DNA from: Paenibacillus sp. OV219
Lineage (GTDB): Bacteria; Bacillota; Bacilli; Paenibacillales; Paenibacillaceae
Direction of reading: 5' to 3'
Assembly: GCF_900110075.1 (NCBI RefSeq)
Contig: NZ_FOCJ01000002.1
Coordinates: 186,001-250,000 of the forward strand
DNA: 64,000 nt
Positions 8,512 to 16,648 of this stretch are shown here, piece by piece. Positions within the stretch are counted from its first letter, which is position 1; the number at the start of each line of letters is the position of its first letter. The notes below the pieces were generated by a model, which searched no databases, was not told the origin of the DNA, and was given only the letters and a program-made list of their open reading frames with translations. The translations under genes and the position numbers were made by a program.

Positions 8512-9489
8512 TTGAAAATGATAGTTGTCGGCGCCGGAGCACTCGGTCTGCTCTATGGCGCAAGACTCGCGCGGGCAGGTGTGAACGTACTGATGCTTAC
8601 GCATTCGGACGAGCAGGCTGAAATGCTGAATGACGAAGGGATTACCTTAGTTGAAGCTGAGAATCTCATAAGTCGTATCTCGGTGAAGGCGGCTTCCTTG
8701 CATTCCTATTCAACTGCGGTTGAGGCAGGATTGGATGAGAGACACAGGCATGAGAAGTTCGATTGGATCTGGATCGCAGTGAAGCAGGCACATCTCGATG
8801 CAGCAATGCTAGCGCAACTGGCCTTGCTGACAAGTCGTAGTCAGACGCCTATCATAGCCTTACAGAATGGGATCGGGCATATGGACAAACTGCGTACAGT
8901 GATGCCGCAAGCGCCTATGTACACGGCCGTCACGACAGAGGGAGCGCTGCGAGTAGGCGGAAATACGGTGCACCATACGGGAAGCGGGAGCATCATGCTC
9001 GGCATTTGGCCGAAAACTGAAGAAAAAACGAGCAAACATCAAAAATTGTTGCTAAAAACGATGCAAGGTGCAGGAATTGAACTAATTCTGTCGAATGAGA
9101 TTGAGAATCGTGTTTTCCATAAATTGCTCATTAATGCGGTGATTAACCCGCTAACAGCTATATTCGGTGTGCGAAACGGCGACCTGCCGCTTGATCCTCA
9201 GCGCAGACGATTTATGGAGGCGCTTCATCTGGAGAGCGAGGGAATTCTGCTTGCGTCCGGAATGGCAAGCGAAGGTGACAGCTGGCAGCGTGTTCTGCAG
9301 ATCTGCGTAGCGACTGCGCGCAACGAATCGTCCATGCTGCGCGATGTGTTGGGAGGGCGAATCACCGAAGTGGATTGGATCAATGGAGGCATCATTTCAC
9401 TAGCGAGGAAGCAAGGCTTGCCAACACCTATGAATGATGCGGTTATGACGATGATTAAGGCACTTGAACCTAATGTACCTAATGGTTAA
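8512..9489 (+). CDS. panE: 2-dehydropantoate 2-reductase (ketopantoate reductase)
   Basis: A 325-aa NADPH-dependent reductase that converts ketopantoate to pantoate in pantothenate/CoA synthesis. It starts with the Rossmann motif VGAGALGLLYGARL (about residues 5-18). It then shows VKQAHLDAA (about 90-98) and TTEGA around 145, and the catalytic Lys context NRVFHKLLINAVINPLTA (about 203-220, matching the ENRxxKLxxNxxxNPLTA motif). The TTG at 8512 follows GAAGAGG at a good distance; ATG 8518 is an alternative. The gene corresponds to B. subtilis ylbQ, which also lies just before bshC. DUF3397 follows, then a terminator. Confidence 0.9.
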   Translation: MKMIVVGAGALGLLYGARLARAGVNVLMLTHSDEQAEMLNDEGITLVEAENLISRISVKAASLHSYSTAVEAGLDERHRHEKFDWIWIAVKQAHLDAAMLAQLALLTSRSQTPIIALQNGIGHMDKLRTVMPQAPMYTAVTTEGALRVGGNTVHHTGSGSIMLGIWPKTEEKTSKHQKLLLKTMQGAGIELILSNEIENRVFHKLLINAVINPLTAIFGVRNGDLPLDPQRRRFMEALHLESEGILLASGMASEGDSWQRVLQICVATARNESSMLRDVLGGRITEVDWINGGIISLARKQGLPTPMNDAVMTMIKALEPNVPNG

Positions 9490-9519
9490 TCTGCTACATA
9501 CGAGAGGGGCGAACTAAGA

Positions 9520-9915
9520 ATGCTGTGGATTTGGGAGAGCATTAAGCACATCTATGCATTTTTGGCCGTTCTTCCGATTATACCTTTTGTACTCGTTTAT
9601 TTTGGCTATGCTGCATATACTGGCGACCGCAAGCAAGCGTTCCGAATTGCAATGGACGTGACGACAGCGCTGCTCATTGGCTGCGTGGCGGTGCTATTTA
9701 ACCTTTTATTCAAAAGCAATTTCGGACTTTACGGTATATTGCTCGTGCTTCTGCTTGGCGGCGGATTGCTTGGCAATGCGCAATATCGGTTGAAAGGCAA
9801 CGTTGATTTTCGCCGAATCATGCGGGCAATATGGCGCCTCGGATTCTTCGTCATGGCGTTCTGCTATCTTATTCTCATGTGTATTGGACTTGGTAAAAGC
9901 TTGTTTATGGTATAG
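9520..9915 (+). CDS. DUF3397 membrane protein
   Basis: A 131-aa integral membrane protein with four hydrophobic helices (about residues 14-33, 45-62, 68-84 and 104-126) and the family pattern GxYGIxLxxLLGGG. It starts 30 bases after panE and shares its terminator at 9928-9960, so the two are probably one transcript. DUF3397 proteins are found between panE and bshC in many Bacilli. The function is unknown. Confidence 0.82.
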   Translation: MLWIWESIKHIYAFLAVLPIIPFVLVYFGYAAYTGDRKQAFRIAMDVTTALLIGCVAVLFNLLFKSNFGLYGILLVLLLGGGLLGNAQYRLKGNVDFRRIMRAIWRLGFFVMAFCYLILMCIGLGKSLFMV

Positions 9916-9927
9916 TGCTGCAGTCAT

Positions 9928-9960
9928 CGTCTCCCGTATTTGAGGGGGACGTTTTTTTTT
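9928..9960 (+). terminator. Intrinsic terminator after panE-DUF3397
   Basis: CGTCTCCC pairs with GGGGGACG (one G-U pair), followed by nine T residues. The following promoter starts in the last two T of the run. Confidence 0.85.
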
Positions 9961-9987
9961 GACGGTGCGCTTTACGTTGTGTACAAT
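9959..9987 (+). promoter_or_regulatory. Sigma-A promoter for bshC
   Basis: TTGACG (9959-9964), a 17-base spacer, and TACAAT (9982-9987). It overlaps the end of the upstream T-run and lies 64 bases before the bshC start. Confidence 0.7.
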
Positions 9988-10050
9988 GAATGAGAAAAAC
10001 TGCATTCATTACTAGAACTATAGATCGTGTATGAAAGGTAGAGACTGTCC

Positions 10051-11703
10051 ATGAAATTTGAGTCTGTACAGCTGCCTTTCGGTCAGCCAATTACCGAAGC
10101 ATATATAAACAGAAGCAATCCAGGCGTCGAAGCTTTGTTTGGCAGCCATGCTGCCGAACCCGCACATTGGGAGAAGCGGCTGAACTGGCTGAACAGCCAT
10201 GCCGACAAGCGCACAACAGCGAGTGGTCTCGCAGATGCGCTAGCCCGTTATAATGCAGTCTCGAACAACCAGCCTGCCGTGAATTCGAACATTGACGCCA
10301 TTCGAGCTGGCGCGCCAGTCGTCGTAACTGGCCAGCAGGCGGGGCTGTGGACAGGTCCGCTTCTTGTTATACATAAAGCGGTGACGGTTATTGCTGCTGC
10401 GAGAGAAGCGGCAAGCAAGCTAGGCACGCCGGTTGTTCCTGTATTCTGGATCGCTGGCGAAGATCATGACTGGGACGAAGCGAACCATGCTTTCGTGCGC
10501 AGCGCGAGTGTCAGTGGAAATGGGGAGTCGGCGAAGCTGAGCCGTGTCGCCATTAAGCGGCCGAGCGGCGTCAGAACGTCGGTAAGCCGGACTAAGCTCG
10601 CGCCTGATGCATGGGTAGACGCCTTGCAGCGTCTGAGCCAAGAACTGCCGGATACGGAGTTTAAGCCAGACATGCTGCTGCAGCTAGAACAAGCTGCGAA
10701 GCAGGCAGAATCGCTCAGCGACCTTTTCGCGGCAACGCTGAGCTTGCTCTTCGGCAAGTATGGCTTAGTTCTCCTCGATGCCGATGAACCGGTCATTCGC
10801 GCGTTGGAAGCGCCGATGTTCGAGCAGATGATTACGCGGAACGATGAGCTTGAGGCGGCCTATGTCGGTGCAGCAAGTGATGTGCAGGAGCTCGGATTTA
10901 AGCTTTCGGCCGATGTAACGCCAGGCAGCGCGAACCTCTTTATGTTCGATGAAGGAGAGCGGGTGCTGCTGCATAAAGACGAGGGCGGCTTCCGCAATCG
11001 CAAATCGACCAAGTCATGGACTTCCGCAGAGCTGCTGGACGTGGCGAGAAACGAACCGCAGCAGCTCAGCAACAATGTCCTGACGAGACCCATTATGCAG
11101 GACTATGTGCTGCCGGTTCTAGCCGTGGTGCTCGGTCCAGGCGAAATTGCTTACTGGGCGCTGACGGGACGTGCTTTTCACGTACTGGGAATGGAAATGC
11201 CAATTGTTGTTCCGCGGATGTCTTATACGCTTGTGGAACAAACAGCTGCGAAGTACATGACGAAGTTCGAGCTATCGTTCGACGATATCGCTCACCGCTA
11301 TGCCGCCCGCCGGGAAGCTTGGCTGAAGGAGCGGGACGAGCTGGGCATCGAAGCGCGATTCGCCGAAGTGAAGGCGCAGTTCAAATTAGTCTATCAGCCT
11401 GTGATGGATATGGCTGCTGGGATTCAACAGGGGCTGCGTGACCTGTCGGAGAGTAATTTGCAGCGCATCGAACGCGAGCTCGCCTATATGGAAGCAAGGA
11501 CGAAGGATGCTCATGCTCGCCGGTTTGATACAGCGCTCAGTCAGATGGACTGGGCTGCAGTATCGCTATGGCCTGATGGTAAGCCGCAAGAGCGCGTGCT
11601 TAACATGGCAGACTTCTGGAACCGTTATGGCTTATCCTGGGTAGACAAGCTTCTGGAAGCGCCGTATAGCAGCCAGGGCGGACACTGGATGATCTATCTG
11701 TAA
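10051..11703 (+). CDS. bshC: Bacillithiol biosynthesis cysteine-adding enzyme BshC
   Basis: A 550-aa protein matching BshC (B. subtilis YllA), which is thought to add cysteine to glucosaminyl-malate in the last step of bacillithiol synthesis. The nucleotide-binding fold is visible as PVVVTGQQAGLWTGPLLVIHK (about residues 90-110) and PVFWIAGEDHDWDEANH (about 130-146, with the HDxxE region). A C-terminal alpha-helical coiled coil follows (about 420-500). Length is normal for the family. The start has AAAGGT upstream and its own promoter at 9959-9987. ahcY follows 54 bases on without a visible terminator. Gene order panE-bshC-mraZ is conserved in Bacillus, here with ahcY, DUF4349 and a small reverse ORF added. 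Confidence 0.92.
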   Translation: MKFESVQLPFGQPITEAYINRSNPGVEALFGSHAAEPAHWEKRLNWLNSHADKRTTASGLADALARYNAVSNNQPAVNSNIDAIRAGAPVVVTGQQAGLWTGPLLVIHKAVTVIAAAREAASKLGTPVVPVFWIAGEDHDWDEANHAFVRSASVSGNGESAKLSRVAIKRPSGVRTSVSRTKLAPDAWVDALQRLSQELPDTEFKPDMLLQLEQAAKQAESLSDLFAATLSLLFGKYGLVLLDADEPVIRALEAPMFEQMITRNDELEAAYVGAASDVQELGFKLSADVTPGSANLFMFDEGERVLLHKDEGGFRNRKSTKSWTSAELLDVARNEPQQLSNNVLTRPIMQDYVLPVLAVVLGPGEIAYWALTGRAFHVLGMEMPIVVPRMSYTLVEQTAAKYMTKFELSFDDIAHRYAARREAWLKERDELGIEARFAEVKAQFKLVYQPVMDMAAGIQQGLRDLSESNLQRIERELAYMEARTKDAHARRFDTALSQMDWAAVSLWPDGKPQERVLNMADFWNRYGLSWVDKLLEAPYSSQGGHWMIYL

Positions 11704-11757
11704 ATACCGATTTTGGAATTATAACAACGGATGTATGAAAGGATGCTGATTTGGACC

Positions 11758-13026
11758 ATGACAGTGAACGCGAAACAGAACAGTATTGTTAGAGATATGG
11801 CGCTTGCGCCAGAAGGCCATTTGAAGATTGATTGGGTAGCGGCGCATATGCCGGTGCTGAACCGTATCCGTGAGCAGTTCGAGAAAGAGCAGCCGTTCAA
11901 AGGACTGAAGGTTGCAATCTCCCTGCACTTGGAAGCAAAGACTGCTTATCTGGCGAAAGTCGTTCAAGCCGGCGGCGCTGAAGTAACGATCACAGGCAGC
12001 AACCCGCTCTCCACGCAAGACGATGTATGTGCGGCGCTCGTTGAAGATGGCATTACCGTATTCGCGAAGTACAATCCAGAACCGGAAGAGTACAAGTCGC
12101 TACTTGTTAAAGCACTCGAAACGAAGCCGGATCTTATTATTGATGACGGTGGCGATTTCGTATCTATCCTTCATGCAGAGCGTCCAGACCTGATGGAGAA
12201 CATTCGCGGCGGCGCTGAAGAAACAACAACAGGTATTCTTCGCTTGAAAGCAATGGAGAAGGATGGTTCGCTCAGCTTCCCGATGGTTGCCGTGAACGAT
12301 GCGTTCTGTAAATACTTGTTCGATAACCGTTACGGCACAGGCCAATCCGTATGGGATGGCATTAACCGGACGACAAACCTTGTTGTAGCAGGCAAAACAG
12401 TCGTTGTTGTCGGCTATGGCTGGTGCGGCAAAGGCGTAGCAATGCGTGCAAAAGGTCTTGGTGCGCAAGTTATCGTAACCGAGATCGATGCGATTCGTGC
12501 CGTTGAAGCATACATGGACGGCTTCACGGTGCTTCCAATGAAAGAAGCTGCGAAGCATGGTGATTTCTTCGTAACGGTAACAGGCAATCGCGATGTTATC
12601 CGTGGCGAGCACTACGAAGTGATGAAGGATGGCGCGATTCTGTCGAACGCAGGCCACTTCGACGTCGAAGTGAACAAACCAGAGCTCGAAGCGCTGTCGA
12701 AGAACAAACGCGTTGTTCGTCGCAACATCGAGGAGTACCAATTGAAGGACGGACGCAGCATCTACCTGCTGGCGGAAGGGCGTTTGGTTAACCTCGCGGC
12801 AGGCGACGGTCACCCGGCAGAAATTATGGATATGACATTTGCGCTGCAAGCGATGTCGCTGAAATATGTGAATGACAACTATAAAGAAATCGGCAAGAAA
12901 GTTGTTAATGTGCCGTATGAGCTTGATGAGCAGGTTGCTCGCTACAAGCTTGAAGCGATTGGCACAGGCATCGACAAGCTGACGGGCGAGCAAATCGCAT
13001 ACCTCGACAGCTGGCAAGAGCATTAA
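11758..13026 (+). CDS. ahcY: Adenosylhomocysteinase
   Basis: A 422-aa NAD-dependent S-adenosylhomocysteine hydrolase, splitting SAH to adenosine and homocysteine in the activated methyl cycle. Characteristic segments are [10 protein letters not shown] (near residue 56), the GGAEETTTG loop (about 151-159), the [18 protein letters not shown] stretch (about 180-197), the NAD-binding [12 protein letters not shown] (about 215-226) and C-terminal [14 protein letters not shown]. The ATG at 11758 is favoured; upstream in-frame ATGs at 11731 and 11743 would add up to nine poorly fitting residues, though its spacing to AAAGGA is long. It is followed by a strong terminator. Many Bacilli use the Pfs/LuxS route instead, so presence of AhcY here is worth noting. 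Confidence 0.93.
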   Translation: MTVNAKQNSIVRDMALAPEGHLKIDWVAAHMPVLNRIREQFEKEQPFKGLKVAISLHLEAKTAYLAKVVQAGGAEVTITGSNPLSTQDDVCAALVEDGITVFAKYNPEPEEYKSLLVKALETKPDLIIDDGGDFVSILHAERPDLMENIRGGAEETTTGILRLKAMEKDGSLSFPMVAVNDAFCKYLFDNRYGTGQSVWDGINRTTNLVVAGKTVVVVGYGWCGKGVAMRAKGLGAQVIVTEIDAIRAVEAYMDGFTVLPMKEAAKHGDFFVTVTGNRDVIRGEHYEVMKDGAILSNAGHFDVEVNKPELEALSKNKRVVRRNIEEYQLKDGRSIYLLAEGRLVNLAAGDGHPAEIMDMTFALQAMSLKYVNDNYKEIGKKVVNVPYELDEQVARYKLEAIGTGIDKLTGEQIAYLDSWQEH

Positions 13027-13042
13027 GCGGAATGATTTTATA

Positions 13043-13082
13043 AGAACGTGTGGATGCGTGAGCGTCCATGCGTTCTTTTTTT
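13043..13082 (+). terminator. Intrinsic terminator after ahcY
   Basis: A 15-bp stem starting AGAACG (13043) and closing CGTTCT, with three G-U pairs, followed by a T-run. Confidence 0.8.
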
Positions 13083-13161
13083 AGTGCATTGCTGCAACAT
13101 CTGTGTTAGCTCTGGCGTTTGGTAGATAGGCAGACAAATACCAAATATCGGGGGTCGTGCT

Positions 13162-14226
13162 ATGAACAGACAGAGAATGAAATGGTTGGTGTTAATCGGA
13201 GTTGTTGCGATGCTGATGGGACTGCTGGCTGGATGCTCGGCAAACAGCAACAATGACACGGCGTCGGCAAGTATGAACGGCGGGAACGCGAACATGAAAG
13301 CAGCGTTTTCAGCGAATGATGCGACGACGGATACCGCTGCAACGTCTGATGCAGCGGTCGAACAAAAGTCAGCAGATGCGCCTCCGGCAGCGGATACAGC
13401 GACAGTATCTGGTGAAGTAGGTGCGGTGGAGGGAAGTGGGGAGACGACAGCACCTGAGGAAGGTGTCGATCGGAAAATTATTTATAAAGCGAATGTGAAC
13501 ATGGAAGTGGATAGTTTCGATAAGGCACAGACTTCGCTTCGTAATTTGATCCATCTCTCCGGCGGCTACTTGCTGAAATTCGCCGATAAGAAGACAACCT
13601 CCGAGCTTGGCGGCACCTATACAGTGAAAGTGCCTGCTTCCGGCTTCGACAGCTTCATCACCGAGCTTGAGAAAATGAAGCATGTCAGCTTCGAGAGCAG
13701 CGCGCAAGGAACGGATGTTACGTCTGAGTATGTAGACATGGAAGCGCGGCTGAAGGCGCGCAAAGTGGTAGAGGCGAGGCTGCTCGCCTTCATGGAGAAA
13801 GCGACGAAGACATCGGATCTGCTGGAGATTTCCAAGCAGCTTGGCGATGTTCAGACGGAGATTGAACGGATTAAGGGTCGCATTCAATACTTGGACAACA
13901 ATGTTGCGTACTCGACGATTGACCTTCGCTTATACCAAGTGCTCGAGGCTGAGCCTCAAGTTACGAAAGAGGACCCGAAGTTTGTACAGCGAATTAAGGA
14001 TGCAATAAACGGTAGTACAGATGTGATCTATGCGTTCTTCCAAGGTCTTGTTGTCTTCATTGCCGGAGCAATTCCTGTTCTCGTTATCTTTGTTATCTTC
14101 GGGATTCCACTCTATCTGATGTATAGGAACTATCGACGTAAGCAGCCTGCTGTTATCCTGACAAAGTCACCTTCACCAGATGTGATTCAATTGGAAGAAA
14201 GCAAAGAAGAGAAAGACAACAATTAA
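13162..14226 (+). CDS. DUF4349 lipoprotein
   Basis: A 354-aa membrane lipoprotein. The signal peptide ends in lipobox LLAGC (Cys at about residue 25), followed by a low-complexity Asn/Ala/Thr/Asp-rich linker (about 26-105). The DUF4349 domain follows (about 108-265: KIIYKANVNMEV, GGYLL, YTVKVPASGFDSF), with a helical hairpin of coiled-coil type (about 195-245: LEISKQLGDVQTEIERIKGR). A transmembrane helix near the C-terminus (about 290-318) and a charged tail close the protein. GGGGGT precedes the start. The gene stands between terminators, so it is probably monocistronic. The function of DUF4349 proteins is unknown; an envelope role is inferred. Confidence 0.85.
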   Translation: MNRQRMKWLVLIGVVAMLMGLLAGCSANSNNDTASASMNGGNANMKAAFSANDATTDTAATSDAAVEQKSADAPPAADTATVSGEVGAVEGSGETTAPEEGVDRKIIYKANVNMEVDSFDKAQTSLRNLIHLSGGYLLKFADKKTTSELGGTYTVKVPASGFDSFITELEKMKHVSFESSAQGTDVTSEYVDMEARLKARKVVEARLLAFMEKATKTSDLLEISKQLGDVQTEIERIKGRIQYLDNNVAYSTIDLRLYQVLEAEPQVTKEDPKFVQRIKDAINGSTDVIYAFFQGLVVFIAGAIPVLVIFVIFGIPLYLMYRNYRRKQPAVILTKSPSPDVIQLEESKEEKDNN

Positions 14227-14245
14227 CGGCAATAAATTTAGTTCA

Positions 14246-14295
14246 AAGAAGAGCTGCACCATCAGCCCCACAAGGCTGACGGAGTAGCTCTTCTT
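14246..14295. terminator. Hairpin between convergent genes
   Basis: AAGAAGAGCT (14246-14255) pairs with AGCTCTTCTT (14286-14295), with an inner TCAGCC/GGCTGA stem. T-rich tracts are weak on both sides. It lies between convergent genes, so it probably acts as a two-way terminator. Confidence 0.5.
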
Positions 14296-14300
14296 GGCGT

Positions 14301-14552
14301 TTAAGCTTGTTTGCGCCTGCACGCCGAGCGACTGACGGCAGCGCTTATTGCGCTCCGCTTCGCGATATTCATGCGATCTTCATCCTTAGCAAGGCTGAAC
14401 TTGGGACAGCTATAGAGGGTTAGCAAAGCTTCCTTGGCTGCGGCTTCAGCCTCATTCTCATCGCCGAGCAGATAGAGCGAAACCTGAAACACAAGCGCTT
14501 CTACGGTGCGCAATAGTACTATTTTATCGACTAAGGTAGTGTCGCCAGTCAT
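14301..14552 (-). CDS. Small protein resembling sigma-70 region 2 (fragment-like)
   Basis: An 83-aa protein. The stretch VFQVSLYLLGDENEAEAAAKEALLTLY (about residues 21-47; written here only to show the family pattern, see positions) resembles the region-2 helix pair of ECF sigma factors (VYRLALRLLGDREDAEDAVQ type). It has neither the region 2.4 DNA-binding part nor region 4. A strong GGAGGGGG ribosome binding site upstream of the ATG at 14552 indicates a real, translated gene. It is divergent from mraZ, with a 224-base spacer holding a palindrome and the MraZ repeats. It may be a decayed sigma factor or a small regulator; function unknown. Confidence 0.65.
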   Translation of the reverse strand: MTGDTTLVDKIVLLRTVEALVFQVSLYLLGDENEAEAAAKEALLTLYSCPKFSLAKDEDRMNIAKRSAISAAVSRSACRRKQA

Positions 14553-14670
14553 AGGCAGACCCCCTCCATGAATGATTCATCCAGCATTTACATTTCTAGT
14601 GTACACGAACGAAAGTACTAAAAAGTTTCAAAATCGTAACAAGGTTAATCCCGTGAAATATTTTTTTAAA

Positions 14671-14689
14671 TCCTGCTTAAGAAGCAGGA
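14671..14689. other. Palindrome in the mraZ upstream region
   Basis: TCCTGCTT and AAGCAGGA are separated by AAG. It lies between the divergent small-ORF gene and mraZ, just downstream of an A/T-rich stretch. It could be an operator or a leader hairpin; nothing else in the region decides. Confidence 0.4.
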
Positions 14690-14723
14690 ATTTCCAACCC
14701 GGTGGCGAATAGTTCAAGCTAAG

Positions 14724-14758
14724 TGGTGGAAAGTGGGGCCAAGTGGTGGTTTTGGGGG
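14724..14758 (+). promoter_or_regulatory. MraZ-binding repeats (MraZ box)
   Basis: Direct repeats of TGGNG: TGGTG at 14724, TGGGG at 14734, TGGTG at 14744, and TGGGG at 14753 (GGGGG in exact 10-base phase at 14754). The 10-base spacing is the known form of MraZ operators, which MraZ binds to control its own operon. The last repeat ends 18 bases before the mraZ start. Confidence 0.8.
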
Positions 14759-14776
14759 AAGGGGTGGAGCGGTCAA

Positions 14777-15214
14777 ATGTTTATGGGCGAGTACCAACAT
14801 AGCATTGATGAGAAGGGCCGCATTATTATTCCAGCCAAATTCCGCGAACAGCTTGGTGAACGCTTTGTTGTCACGAGAGGACTGGATAACTGTTTGTTCG
14901 TCTATCCTGAGAGTGAGTGGAGCTTGCTGGAACAGAAGCTGAAGTCGCTGCCGATGATGAAGTCGGACGCGCGGGCATTTTCCCGATTTTTCTTCTCCGG
15001 GGCTACAGAATGTGAGCTCGATAAACAGGGAAGGGTAAACTTACCGAATACGCTCTGTGAATATGCGAAGCTCGATAAGGATTGTATTGTGCTTGGCGTA
15101 TCGAACCGGGTGGAAATTTGGAGCAAACCGATTTGGGAAGGCTACTTCAAACAGTCGGAAGAGACCTTTAATGACATTGCAGAGAAGTTGGTTGATTTTG
15201 ATTTTAATTTTTAG
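14777..15214 (+). CDS. mraZ: Transcriptional regulator MraZ
   Basis: A 145-aa DNA-binding regulator of the dcw operon with two AbrB-like (SpoVT-fold) repeats. The first begins [20 protein letters not shown] (residues 1-20) with the DxKGR signature; the second has the matching [13 protein letters not shown] (about 77-89). The start at 14777 fits the family; a longer reading from 14723 would translate the operator repeats. GGGGTGGAG provides the ribosome binding site and also falls at the end of the repeat array, so MraZ binding may overlap it. It is the first gene of the dcw cluster and is followed by rsmH after 57 bases. Confidence 0.95.
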   Translation: MFMGEYQHSIDEKGRIIIPAKFREQLGERFVVTRGLDNCLFVYPESEWSLLEQKLKSLPMMKSDARAFSRFFFSGATECELDKQGRVNLPNTLCEYAKLDKDCIVLGVSNRVEIWSKPIWEGYFKQSEETFNDIAEKLVDFDFNF

Positions 15215-15271
15215 CTCGTTCGTCGTTAAGTGGAAAGTTTACGGCGTCCTTAGGGCCGGGAGGTATACAGC

Positions 15272-16204
15272 ATGTTTCAGCATATAACGGTGCTAAGGGA
15301 GGAAGCGGTTGATGGACTCGCCATCAAGCCGGATGGCATTTATGTGGATTGTACGCTTGGAGGAGCAGGGCATAGCGAGTTGATCGTATCACAGCTAGGA
15401 CCAAGCGGCCGGCTAATTGCGCTGGATCAGGATGATTGGGCGCTTGACAATGCAAGGGTGAGATTGGCGGCTTATATGGATCGGGTTACACTCGTAAAGA
15501 GCAATTTCCGCTACTTGGCGCATGTGCTGCGTGATTTAGGTATTGATGGCGTTGACGGAGTTTTGTTTGATCTAGGCGTTTCCAGCCCGCAGCTAGACGA
15601 GGGCGAGCGTGGGTTCAGCTACAATCATGATGCGCCGCTCGATATGCGGATGGATCAAGATGGCATGCTGACAGCTGATGATATTGTAAATACATGGGAA
15701 GAACGAGAAATTTCTCGGGTTATTTCGGATTATGGCGAGGAGCGTTTCGCACGTTCCATCGCTCGCAAAATTGTAGCTGCAAGAGAGTCGAAGCCGATTG
15801 CCACAACTGGCGAGCTCGTCGACATTATTAAGACAGCAATTCCTGCTGCTGCCAGAAGAACAGGGCCGCATCCCGCGAAGCGTACGTTTCAAGCTTTGCG
15901 AATTGCAGTTAATGACGAATTGGGCGCAGAGGAAGAAGGGCTTGCACAAACGATCGACGTGCTTAATTCCGGAGGCAGAGCGTCAGTCATTACGTTCCAT
16001 TCCTTGGAAGATCGGATTTGTAAGCAGCTGTTTGCGAAATTTGTTGAAAGATGCACCTGTCCACCCGATTTTCCGATGTGCGTGTGCAGCGGCAACGGCA
16101 AGCTGAAGCTTGTCAATCGCAAGCCAATTGTTCCAAGCGAAGCTGAGCTTGAGCAGAACAAGAGAGCGCGCTCGGCAAAACTGAGAATAGCAGAGAAACT
16201 TTAA
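15272..16204 (+). CDS. rsmH: 16S rRNA (cytosine-1402-N4)-methyltransferase RsmH
   Basis: A 310-aa SAM-dependent methyltransferase acting on C1402 of 16S rRNA in the decoding centre. Visible family marks are the N-terminal [15 protein letters not shown], the SAM motif [11 protein letters not shown] (about residues 26-36), the [19 protein letters not shown] segment (about 98-116), and the C-terminal [13 protein letters not shown], then [11 protein letters not shown]. Length is typical. GGGAGG lies about 7 bases before the ATG. In the conserved dcw order, between mraZ and ftsL. Confidence 0.97.
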   Translation: MFQHITVLREEAVDGLAIKPDGIYVDCTLGGAGHSELIVSQLGPSGRLIALDQDDWALDNARVRLAAYMDRVTLVKSNFRYLAHVLRDLGIDGVDGVLFDLGVSSPQLDEGERGFSYNHDAPLDMRMDQDGMLTADDIVNTWEEREISRVISDYGEERFARSIARKIVAARESKPIATTGELVDIIKTAIPAAARRTGPHPAKRTFQALRIAVNDELGAEEEGLAQTIDVLNSGGRASVITFHSLEDRICKQLFAKFVERCTCPPDFPMCVCSGNGKLKLVNRKPIVPSEAELEQNKRARSAKLRIAEKL

Positions 16205-16235
16205 GGTTCAGCAACCAATTAAGGAGGATATAGGG

Positions 16236-16637
16236 TTGGCTTACGTGAATGGAAACCTTGCGCTTCAGCCGAAGCGCAAAACGGATCCGAAACAGCAGCC
16301 GCAGTTTCGCGAGACCAAAAAAGTCGTCGTACGGCGCAAGTCGCTGCCGGTACAAGAGAAGCTGCTGTACATGTTTACGATCCTCGTATGTGTTGTTGTA
16401 GCCGGCGTTATTATTTTCCGCTATGCTCAAATCTATCAGATGGAGCTGCAAATTAAGCAGCTGACGAAGCAGCATGATGAGCTTGTCGTGGAGATGGCAG
16501 ATTTGAAGTCGCAATATGAGAAGCTGAATGATCCGCAGAAGTGGCAAGATTTTGCTAATGAGCGTGAATGGGTAGCAAGTACCCCCATCTTTGTGACTCC
16601 TAAAACAGATAATCCGTTAGCAAGCGCGCAGAAATAG
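16236..16637 (+). CDS. ftsL: Cell division protein FtsL
   Basis: A 133-aa bitopic membrane protein. It has a basic cytoplasmic N-terminus (about residues 1-45), one transmembrane helix (about 46-66, LLYMFTILVCVVVAGVIIF) and a short extracytoplasmic coiled coil (about 67-100). This is the FtsL architecture; FtsL forms a complex with DivIB and DivIC in the septal ring. TTG start at 16236 with AAGGAGG at 16221-16227. Sequence conservation in this family is low, so the call leans on position between rsmH and pbpB as well as topology. Confidence 0.9.
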   Translation: MAYVNGNLALQPKRKTDPKQQPQFRETKKVVVRRKSLPVQEKLLYMFTILVCVVVAGVIIFRYAQIYQMELQIKQLTKQHDELVVEMADLKSQYEKLNDPQKWQDFANEREWVASTPIFVTPKTDNPLASAQK

Positions 16638-16648
16638 GTGAAGCGGCG

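Noticed and set aside
12100-13023. Long antisense ORF (307 codons) over ahcY
   Set aside because: Exact mirror of a well-conserved enzyme with no ribosome binding site and a Cys/His/Asn-rich product typical of antisense reading.
14301-14552. Complete ECF sigma factor
   Set aside because: Only a region-2-like stretch is present in 83 residues; no region 4 and no adjacent anti-sigma gene, so only a fragment-like protein is called.
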